Shown here: piece by piece, positions 1 through 5,893 of the stretch
How the letters are laid out: every line of letters begins with the position of its first letter
Numbering within the stretch: position 1 is the first letter of the stretch
NCBI GenBank assembly: GCA_018663815.1
Contig: JABJPQ010000124.1
Location: 1 to 6,925 of the forward strand
Reading direction: 5' to 3'
DNA from: Halobacteriovoraceae bacterium
Lineage (GTDB): Bacteria > Bdellovibrionota > Bacteriovoracia > Bacteriovoracales > Bacteriovoracaceae
Length of the DNA stretch: 6,925 nt
Notes under the pieces: model-generated
Seen by the model: only the letters and a program-made list of their open reading frames with translations
Told to the model about the DNA's origin: nothing
Databases searched by the model: none
Made by a program: the position numbers and the translations under genes

Positions 1-43
1 CCATATTGATACTTAACCTTTACTGAGGTAAATCATTCCTAAT

Positions 44-50
44 GAGGAGA
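44..50 (+). promoter_or_regulatory. Strong ribosome binding site of the small secreted protein gene
   Basis: GAGGAGA lies 5 nt before the ATG at 56. It is the best Shine-Dalgarno match in the window and fixes the start of the 122-residue secreted protein. The other genes here have weak sites or none. Confidence 0.75.
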
Positions 51-55
51 AATAC

Positions 56-424
56 ATGAAAACATTGCTCTTAATAATATTAACCACCTTCACTTTTACG
101 GCAAGTGCCTGGCAAGAGGTTATAAGCTGCAACGAGCACGACTTGGTGTTAGACAAAAAAAACACTCATAATTACCCTGAATATCAAATTGTGATTAACA
201 ACACTGAAGTTGCAAAATATTTTATAACAAAGGGTGGCGTTGCTGGTAAGCAATTACCTGATGGCCGTCTTGTTTTATCAAACATTTATAAAAATCATCG
301 AGACGAATACTCAAATCATGCTTATGTAGAACAGTACAGTTTTAAGCTAGAAGGCAACGTTGGCTTGCTGCAGACTTATACTCGCTCAGGCTATGCTCGT
401 TGGTATTTTGAATCTTGTAAATAA
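56..424 (+). CDS. Small secreted protein of unknown function
   Basis: This 122-residue protein is not one I recognise. It opens with a clear Sec signal peptide: Lys2, a hydrophobic stretch over residues 4-16, and a Thr-Ala-Ser-Ala ending, so signal peptidase I would cut near residue 18. The mature part is about 104 residues, polar and rich in Tyr and Asn, with the look of a small beta-rich domain. It has exactly two cysteines, Cys25 near the new N-terminus and Cys121 next to the C-terminus, which could form a disulfide closing the fold; this would fit a periplasmic or exported location. The start is supported by a strong GAGGAGA site 5 nt upstream. It is followed after 56 bp by the outer-membrane barrel gene on the same strand, but a candidate promoter lies in that gap, so the two need not be co-transcribed. 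A link to the polysaccharide genes is unproven. Confidence 0.8.
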   Translation: MKTLLLIILTTFTFTASAWQEVISCNEHDLVLDKKNTHNYPEYQIVINNTEVAKYFITKGGVAGKQLPDGRLVLSNIYKNHRDEYSNHAYVEQYSFKLEGNVGLLQTYTRSGYARWYFESCK

Positions 425-427
425 ATA

Positions 428-447
428 CTTTCATAAAACTCTATAGT
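428..447 (+). promoter_or_regulatory. Candidate promoter of the outer-membrane barrel gene (shared motif, copy 1)
   Basis: A 20-base stretch ending in TATAGT (442-447), a good -10 hexamer, lies 33 nt before the barrel start. It matches the stretch at 3617-3636, upstream of the response regulator gene, at 18 of 20 positions, including an uninterrupted ATAAAACTCTATA. The position where a -35 box would fall (419-424, AAATAA) does not resemble TTGACA, so if this is a promoter it may need an activator. The call rests on the match and position only. Confidence 0.4.
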
Positions 448-480
448 GGCATTCCCGACCTTAAATGTTATGATTTTTTC

Positions 481-1440
481 ATGCGGCTATTTATATTATC
501 AGTTTTCATCTTTAACTTCGCCAGTTTCGCATTAGCACAAGAACGTGGTGTTTTAAAAGGTGAGTTTTCTAGATTCTATACCTCGGATGATTTAAATATT
601 TCTAAGCATGAATTTTCTTATCTTAATAATCGACGAAATCTTTTTTGGACTTACCCTGCCGAAGAAGAAACTGCTGTGGACATAGGAGCATTTGTTACTC
701 AATACTCAGGGGGATATAAAACAAATTCTTTTGAGTCTCAACAAGCACAACTTTATTTGGGAAAAAAATGGGGATTTAAAAATTATACTTATTTAAAGGC
801 CGGAGGGCATAAGTTTGAGTATGAAGACACTAAAACAGAAATGCTAACATATGAAATTTCCCATGAGGCTAAATTCTATACTTCTCAGCTTAAGATTTCG
901 TTTGTTTCAGATTTTCAATTTATTGACCAACAAATACCACTCCCACTTGAGGAGGGTCTTAAAAGAGAAGTATTCCAGTTAAACTATGAATATAAAAAAG
1001 ATAAGCAATGGCGCTTTCCCATTTTGGCCAAAAAAGTTTCTATCAGTGATGGAAATCATGCAAGTCAAATAGATTTAGCCGCGCTTTACGGGGGTGTTTA
1101 CCCCGTTTGGTGGTGGATAGGTTACTCTGTTGCACAGTTAAGTTACGATGAAAGAAAATCAGGCTATTGGTCCCCTGAAAAATTTACTTCCCATGGGCCA
1201 CGTCTAGAAGTTTCTTACCCTTTTACACAATGGTGGCAAGGGATTATTGGTTATAATTATAGCTTTATTAAAGAAGACGATTTTGAAGCTGGTAGCTCCA
1301 GTTACTCAAATCTTGGTATTGAATACGGAAAAAGGGATGATGGATTGATTCAGCTCTTATGGGTTGAAATTATCTCAGAACAAGCTTCAAACGAATGGTC
1401 AAGTAAAGGGTACTTACTAACATTTGAAAAATCACTTTAG
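481..1440 (+). CDS. Outer-membrane beta-barrel protein, PgaA/BcsC/YaiO-like, probable polysaccharide export pore
   Basis: The product has 319 residues with a Sec signal peptide cleaved near Ala19 and no lipobox. The mature ~300 residues consist of alternating aromatic and polar strands with short turns, typical of an outer-membrane barrel. Residues 228-235 (GYWSPEKF), followed by a Ser-His-Gly-Pro turn and an amphipathic strand, resemble the 'GYFSPQ' signature I associate with the C-terminal barrels of cellulose and PNAG exporters (BcsC, PgaA) and YaiO-type proteins. Unlike PgaA or BcsC there is no TPR domain before the barrel. The start is fixed by the signal peptide, although no Shine-Dalgarno sequence precedes it: the leader ends in a T-run right before the ATG. 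The gene converges on the deacetylase gene and overlaps its 3' end by 9 bp. Inferred role: passage of the polymer made by the synthase at 4589-5890. The family link comes from motif recall, so a different porin function remains possible. Confidence 0.72.
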   Translation: MRLFILSVFIFNFASFALAQERGVLKGEFSRFYTSDDLNISKHEFSYLNNRRNLFWTYPAEEETAVDIGAFVTQYSGGYKTNSFESQQAQLYLGKKWGFKNYTYLKAGGHKFEYEDTKTEMLTYEISHEAKFYTSQLKISFVSDFQFIDQQIPLPLEEGLKREVFQLNYEYKKDKQWRFPILAKKVSISDGNHASQIDLAALYGGVYPVWWWIGYSVAQLSYDERKSGYWSPEKFTSHGPRLEVSYPFTQWWQGIIGYNYSFIKEDDFEAGSSSYSNLGIEYGKRDDGLIQLLWVEIISEQASNEWSSKGYLLTFEKSL

Positions 1441-2580
1441 ATACTCTCTATAAGCTTCATCAATCGTAAGTACCTTTATTTTTTTCTGTTTAAGAAATTC
1501 TGCCATTAGTCTGAAGTTCTCAGGAGAATATTCTAGATCTTTTTTTGCATCCTTTTTCATATAATGAAACATGAGAATAAGCCATTGCCCTTGGTTTTTT
1601 GCGTCCAATATTTTTTCTTTTAGCTCTTTAAGCGTGGTATTGGCCATTACATTATATGTCCTGATACGATAGAGATCGGCAGGGGGTAGAGTTTCAATTC
1701 CCCCGCCTGCAATCCTAGCAGTTTTAAAATATTTTTTCACTTGTCGAATCAATCTTTCATTATGCTTACCCAACGGATAGGCAAGATGTTGTGTTTTAGA
1801 AGCAAGACGATGCTTATTTAAAAAGTTCAATCCAAAGTTAAATTCTATTTTCCTTTCGGACTCATTCATAATTGTTAAGGGGTAGCTGTGATGAGATTGC
1901 AAATCCCATCCCCAACCTTTCATTTGTTTTAATTGTTGTAGATCCATCAGATTGAATTTACCAATATCTCGCGGCATAATATATGCGGTTGCCTTTAGTC
2001 TAAACTTATTAGTAAGTTTCGCAGCAACCAACTGAGAATCATACCCATCATCAAAAGTTATGCTTACGACTCCTTCTTTCGGCTTTTTCTTTTTCCAAAT
2101 TTTTTTCAATCCAAACTTTAATGTCTTTTTATTAGTAAAAAGAAAAAAGCTAACGTTGTTTATTTTATCAGGTTCTTTTCCAACCAGCTTTAAATTGGCC
2201 AAAGAGATTCCATAATTTAACCATTCATTTTCCTTGTAAGGGTTAAATTCAGCATCTGAAAAATAAGGTAAGCTATAAGAGTAATAGTTTTTATCACCTC
2301 TTTTTTCTGAAAAGCGTATTTCCATACCAACAAAATTTTGAAAACTACCAAGTCTGAATTGAAAATAAAAATTTTCACGCTTCAAGTTAAGCTTCATGCC
2401 CTTTATTGGTTGAATCAACATATAATTATCTTCAGTAGAAGTTGTTATCTCACTATGAAAAGGAGAATGCACGAGCTCGGCTTTACCCCAATGAAGGTAT
2501 AGAGTTTTTGGATCTAATTTTGCCCAACAGTTAGTAATAAGAGCAAAACTAATAATGCTGAAAAAAGTTTTGAATTTCAT
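1432..2580 (-). CDS. Secreted polysaccharide deacetylase (NodB/CE4-type, PgaB-like N-terminal half)
   Basis: The product has 382 residues: a Sec signal peptide (cleaved near Ala20), a beta-rich N-terminal domain (about 25-160) that may bind carbohydrate, a very basic linker (about 159-168), and a NodB deacetylase domain (about 169-380). Visible catalytic motifs are TFDDG at 175-179 (base Asp177, metal ligand Asp178), AYPLG at 267-271, and LMFHY with His339 near the end. Motif 2, normally a Ser-His-Thr-x-x-His-Pro type sequence giving two metal-binding histidines, reads SHHSYPLT at 229-236. The second His at the usual spacing is missing, so activity is uncertain. The family removes acetyl groups from N-acetylglucosamine polymers in the periplasm or cell wall. 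The gene overlaps the end of the upstream hydrolase gene by 32 bp and has only a weak purine-rich site, so translation was probably coupled to it. Together the two resemble a split PgaB. Confidence 0.85.
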   Translation of the reverse strand: MKFKTFFSIISFALITNCWAKLDPKTLYLHWGKAELVHSPFHSEITTSTEDNYMLIQPIKGMKLNLKRENFYFQFRLGSFQNFVGMEIRFSEKRGDKNYYSYSLPYFSDAEFNPYKENEWLNYGISLANLKLVGKEPDKINNVSFFLFTNKKTLKFGLKKIWKKKKPKEGVVSITFDDGYDSQLVAAKLTNKFRLKATAYIMPRDIGKFNLMDLQQLKQMKGWGWDLQSHHSYPLTIMNESERKIEFNFGLNFLNKHRLASKTQHLAYPLGKHNERLIRQVKKYFKTARIAGGGIETLPPADLYRIRTYNVMANTTLKELKEKILDAKNQGQWLILMFHYMKKDAKKDLEYSPENFRLMAEFLKQKKIKVLTIDEAYREYLK

Positions 2581-3583
2581 ACCATGCTTTTCGGTGATAA
2601 AGTTCGTAATCTAAAGCTTTTGATTGAGTCTTTTGCATTTGCTCTTTATTGGCCGTAAGTTTTCTCCAAATAAAGACACCTTGAATTGATTTAATCTTTT
2701 TTATTGCTTTTAATGTATATCGATAATTACTGGCCTGTCTGGTTTGATTACTACTTCCTTTCAGTTGCCAGTCAAATGGGCGTAGGTGACCCTTATCCTG
2801 GCCAGGAAAACCTATTTCAGTAATCAATATCGGTCGATTTAACTTATGAGATAGCTTCTCATACTCTTTAAATTTACTTGTTTGAAAAGTTTCAATATCT
2901 TAACCCTGAATATTCTCAGGTAGAGGTTGATAATGGTCAATGCCTATGTAATCAAGTTCATTCCAAAAGGGAATTCTATTCCATTCAACATTGTTATCAT
3001 TCGCTCCATTCGCTCCATAAGTAATTTTGCCGTGAAACTCTTTTCTCACAGAGCGAATTATGTTTTGCCACTCTTTTTTATATTTCGTTTTTGTTAATTG
3101 GCAGTACTCTGCCCCTAAAATTAACACTTCTACTTTTCGCCTCTCTGCAAACTTAGCCATTTTCGTTAGTGTTTGATCTAAATTATCTAAAACCAATTTT
3201 TTATTTTTTGGATTCCAATGACAACGCCAAGTAAAGTCTTTTAGATCGACATAAACTCTTAAGTTAACTAAAAACCCTTGTCTTTTAGCTAATACAATCG
3301 CATCTGAAAGCTCTTCAAGTCCTGGACTATCATAGGAATTGCAATCTACTTCACTTGAGTACTTTGATTTGGTATAACAGGTAAAAAGAAAAGAAGCTGT
3401 GTTAAGATTAAGTTGCCTTAATTCCTCAAGATAAGTTTCTACAGCTGAGTATTGATAAGTTCCCTGCCCATACCCCGTCAGAACTAACGAAGATAAGTTC
3501 TTATTGTCAATTTCTTGCCGGGACAATGTCATAAACATCGCACAACCAACTAAAAAGAACAGAACTAAAGCACTAACTCTCAT
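2549..3583 (-). pseudogene. GH113-like glycoside hydrolase, membrane-attached, interrupted by an in-frame TAA
   Basis: One reading frame encodes about 344 codons but carries a TAA at 2900-2902 (codon 228) with no frameshift; coding resumes in the same frame to a stop at 2549-2551. The N-terminus (from ATG 3583) is hydrophobic with Leu-Val-Gly-Cys14, a good lipobox, though it could also be a membrane anchor. A TIM-barrel of clan GH-A follows: LILGAEY (Glu159, likely acid/base), DYIGIDHYQPL just before the stop, and ILITEIGFPG after it (Glu256, likely nucleophile). This pattern and the length fit GH113-like enzymes. The truncated 227-residue product would lack the nucleophile. The start at 3583 is preferred over an in-frame ATG at 3697 because GGGAG lies 9 nt upstream and the signal sequence begins there; the longer form would run into the divergent gene. 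It lies upstream of the deacetylase gene with a 32-bp overlap, as in a split PgaB. Alternatives to decay are a sequencing error or, less likely, readthrough. Confidence 0.78.
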
Positions 3584-3674
3584 TGGAATTTTCTCCCACA
3601 TAAACTGATTAAAAATCTTTAATAAAACTCTATACTTTCCGATCAGTACAGTAAAGAACTTAGGAAATCTTACG
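3584..3674. promoter_or_regulatory. Divergent promoter region between the hydrolase-deacetylase and regulator-synthase units
   Basis: These 91 bp are the only non-coding space between the two divergent units, so both promoters should lie here unless they sit inside genes. On the plus strand TATACT (3631-3636) is a good -10 box at the end of the 20-base stretch 3617-3636 that matches 428-447 upstream of the barrel gene at 18 positions. On the minus strand TATAGA (3634 down to 3629) overlaps it, with TTTACT 15 bp upstream as a poor -35. Overlapping promoters would let one regulator affect both units. CAGTA is repeated in tandem at 3644-3653. An AGGA site (3662-3665) serves the regulator gene, 9 nt before its ATG. 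The exact promoter calls are tentative. Confidence 0.5.
3593..3597 (-). promoter_or_regulatory. Ribosome binding site deciding the hydrolase start
   Basis: On the minus strand GGGAG sits 9 nt before the ATG at 3583. It supports this start over the in-frame ATG at 3697, which would add 38 residues overlapping the divergent regulator gene. Confidence 0.65.
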
Positions 3675-4586
3675 ATGGAAGCAAAGAGAAACAACATACT
3701 TCATACAGCATCAAAAAAGAAACTTTTGATTGTAGATGATGATCGTAATCTAAGTAAACTCATGTTTAAAGTATTAGAAAAATCTTTTGAAATTAGCGTG
3801 ATTGATAATGCTTCCCAGGCCGTTGAGGAGTGTTTAAATTTTAGCCCCGATATATTACTACTTGATTTAAACATGCCAAACATTGATGGTTTTGAAGTAT
3901 TAAATATTTTAAATCAACACCCTGTTCTTTGCGATCTTCCTGTTGTTACCATGACTTCCAATAAAGACGAAGATTACCGGAAGCGAGCCCATGAAGAGGG
4001 TTCGTGTGGAATGATTTACAAACCTTTTAACATGGGTAATCTAGCGCGAGATATTGAAGGTGTTTTTAGCATGACTGAGAACATTTTGCTTTCAAAAAAT
4101 CAAAGAGTATCGTATTCAATCGAATTTAGTGAAAATCGTAAAAACAAAAAAATCATTGATATTATTACTGAGCAAAATTTTGACCAAGAACCTTTAGTTA
4201 TATTGAGTTGGAATCGAGGTGAAGATTTTTTAGAAGGAATTGAAGGAGTAGATGATTTAATTCAGAGTGGAAAATTAGTATTTCTAGAAATTAAACCAAG
4301 TCTTATTAGTAAGTTTCCGTACCTGCAAAACATCACCCCTGTTACATTGGAAATTAAAAAATTCTTACATAATTCTAGTCGAAAATACCACTTAGTTCTT
4401 GAAGAACCGAGACATTTACTTAATATTCATCAAAAAGAGAGAAGTATTTCACAGGCCTACAATATGGCTCAGATGATTCATAGTGATTTTAATCGGATCA
4501 CATATATTGATTCCCGACCTCATTCTGAGGATGCGATAAAATTTCTTTTTAAAATTGGGCGAATCTTAACTGGGGTACAAAACTAG
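3675..4586 (+). CDS. Response regulator with N-terminal receiver and unrecognised C-terminal domain
   Basis: The product has 303 residues. Residues 16-128 form a complete CheY-like receiver: acidic Asp21-Asp22-Asp23, phosphoacceptor Asp64 in LLLDLNMPNIDG, Thr94 and Lys116 (in YKPF), the last two spaced +30 and +52 from Asp64 as in CheY. The remaining ~170 residues (about 132-303) match no output domain I know: no helix-turn-helix, no GGDEF or EAL motif, no histidine kinase or AAA+ motif. They look like a mixed alpha/beta soluble domain. The protein would be cytoplasmic and phosphorylated by a histidine kinase not present in this window. Its stop is 2 bp before the synthase start, so it is almost certainly co-transcribed with it. 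I infer control of polymer synthesis, perhaps through protein contact or a small ligand rather than DNA binding. The start has an AGGA site 9 nt upstream. Confidence 0.88.
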   Translation: MEAKRNNILHTASKKKLLIVDDDRNLSKLMFKVLEKSFEISVIDNASQAVEECLNFSPDILLLDLNMPNIDGFEVLNILNQHPVLCDLPVVTMTSNKDEDYRKRAHEEGSCGMIYKPFNMGNLARDIEGVFSMTENILLSKNQRVSYSIEFSENRKNKKIIDIITEQNFDQEPLVILSWNRGEDFLEGIEGVDDLIQSGKLVFLEIKPSLISKFPYLQNITPVTLEIKKFLHNSSRKYHLVLEEPRHLLNIHQKERSISQAYNMAQMIHSDFNRITYIDSRPHSEDAIKFLFKIGRILTGVQN

Positions 4587-4588
4587 GG

Positions 4589-5890
4589 ATGAAAGATTTA
4601 ACTCAGCGTACATTTTCAATCCTTTTTCTTCTATTAATATTAATAGGATTATCTTTTGTTTTTTATTTATATGTCCCTGATCATTGGCAATATGAAAATT
4701 CGTGGGCCAGGGTTGCTTCAAAAATCATGTTGTATTATCTCTTATTCATATTTGCCCGTACTCTTTTTTTATTGTCTCTTTCATTTATTGAATACCTTTT
4801 TAAAAAACGAATAAAGCCAGTTGAAACCTTCCCATTAGTAAGTATTATTGTCCCTTGTTATAATGAAGAGGTTGGACTTGCCAAGGCCATCGATTCCTTA
4901 CGTAGAATAGACTACCCAAATCTAGAAATTCTTATTGTAGATGATGGCTCAAAAGATGATACATTCAAGATTGCTAAAAAATTAGAACAAAACTATGAAG
5001 TTCGATTAATTCATCAAGAAAATGCCGGAAAGTCTCAAGCCCTTAATAATGGAATACAACAAGCCTTAGGCGAGTATTTTGTTTGTATGGATGCAGATAG
5101 TGTACTGAGTGAAAACCTCCTAATTGATTCCTTGCCATATTTTGAGGCTGATAAAAATTTAGCCGCTGTTGCTGGTGCTGTACAAGTTGGAAATGCCAAC
5201 TCGCTTTTAACTAAGTTCCAAAAACTTGAATATATTGTAGGTTTGAACTTTCATAAAATGGCGCAAAGTTGTTTGAACCTTGTCACTATCGTTCCTGGCC
5301 CAATTGGAGTTTTCAAAAAAGAAGCCGTATTAAAAGTTGGTGGATATCATACTGATACTTATGCTGAAGATTGCGACCTCAGTATGCGACTTTTGATGGC
5401 AGGTTATAACATCAAGTATACTGGAAAAATCAAGGCTCGAACCGAAGCCCCTGATAACTTTGGCCAACTCATCACACAGCGATATCGTTGGTCACGGGGA
5501 ATGATTCAGGCCATTTTAAAATCAACTAATGAGCTCACTAAGAAGTTTACTTTTCGTCGTGCTTTTGTAGTGTCTTATATGTTTATGGAAACAGTTATTA
5601 TTCCATTAATTAATTTTACCTTTGTGCTTATTACACTTCAGTTTGCACTCACCTATTCAACAACTGAATTAATGGGTCCTTTTTTTATAGGACTCACAAT
5701 TCTTGATATGACTTTAATCCTCTATTCCATTATTGCTGAAAAAGAGCTCGGTAGCCTATTATTTTTGGGGATATTAAATCGCTTAACCTATGGTCTATCA
5801 TTAGAAGTCATTCGCTTCTTTTCAATTATTGATGAGATATTTCGATTACCAATGAAATGGGGAAATCTAGTTAGAAAAGGTATGAACTAA
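4589..5890 (+). CDS. pgaC: Processive family 2 glycosyltransferase, PgaC-like (poly-beta-1,6-GlcNAc synthase type)
   Basis: This 433-residue inner-membrane enzyme is close in length to E. coli PgaC. It has two N-terminal membrane helices (about 9-29 and 46-69), a cytoplasmic GT2 domain (about 82-310), and two or three C-terminal hydrophobic segments (about 326-350, 362-383 and a weaker one near 388-412). The processive synthase motifs are all present: IIVPCYNEE (86-94), VDDGSKDDT (117-125, UDP-binding), MDADS (167-171, the DxD metal site), AEDCDLSMRL (259-268, catalytic Asp261), and QRYRW (297-301), the Q-x-x-R-W motif of processive enzymes. It would polymerise a nucleotide-sugar, most likely UDP-GlcNAc, and pass the chain across the membrane. 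Family knowledge supports PgaC/IcaA; hyaluronan- or cellulose-like products cannot be excluded by motif. It begins 2 bp after the regulator gene with only a poorly spaced GGGG site, suggesting translational coupling. Confidence 0.9.
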   Translation: MKDLTQRTFSILFLLLILIGLSFVFYLYVPDHWQYENSWARVASKIMLYYLLFIFARTLFLLSLSFIEYLFKKRIKPVETFPLVSIIVPCYNEEVGLAKAIDSLRRIDYPNLEILIVDDGSKDDTFKIAKKLEQNYEVRLIHQENAGKSQALNNGIQQALGEYFVCMDADSVLSENLLIDSLPYFEADKNLAAVAGAVQVGNANSLLTKFQKLEYIVGLNFHKMAQSCLNLVTIVPGPIGVFKKEAVLKVGGYHTDTYAEDCDLSMRLLMAGYNIKYTGKIKARTEAPDNFGQLITQRYRWSRGMIQAILKSTNELTKKFTFRRAFVVSYMFMETVIIPLINFTFVLITLQFALTYSTTELMGPFFIGLTILDMTLILYSIIAEKELGSLLFLGILNRLTYGLSLEVIRFFSIIDEIFRLPMKWGNLVRKGMN

Positions 5891-5893
5891 ACA

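Noticed and set aside
19..32. Small inverted repeat TTTAC-TGAG-GTAAA before the first gene
   Set aside because: A 5-bp stem with a 4-base loop is common by chance in AT-rich DNA, and no T-run or known operator pattern accompanies it.
2549..2827. Separate 92-residue minus-strand gene beginning at a TTG at 2827
   Set aside because: It lies in the same frame as the hydrolase gene, 25 codons past the TAA, and carries that family's nucleophile motif at its first residues. It is the tail of the interrupted gene, not an independent gene.
3644..3653. Tandem CAGTA repeat near the likely start of the regulator transcript
   Set aside because: Two copies of a 5-base unit are too little to support a regulatory site; noted only within the promoter region entry.
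3584..3697. Longer hydrolase start at ATG 3697 adding 38 residues
   Set aside because: The extension would overlap the divergent regulator gene, cover the promoter region and put a poor sequence before a proper lipobox signal. The ATG at 3583 has a good ribosome binding site.
3701..3883. 60-residue minus-strand reading frame
   Set aside because: It lies wholly inside the receiver domain coding region, which has intact motifs, and has no features of its own.
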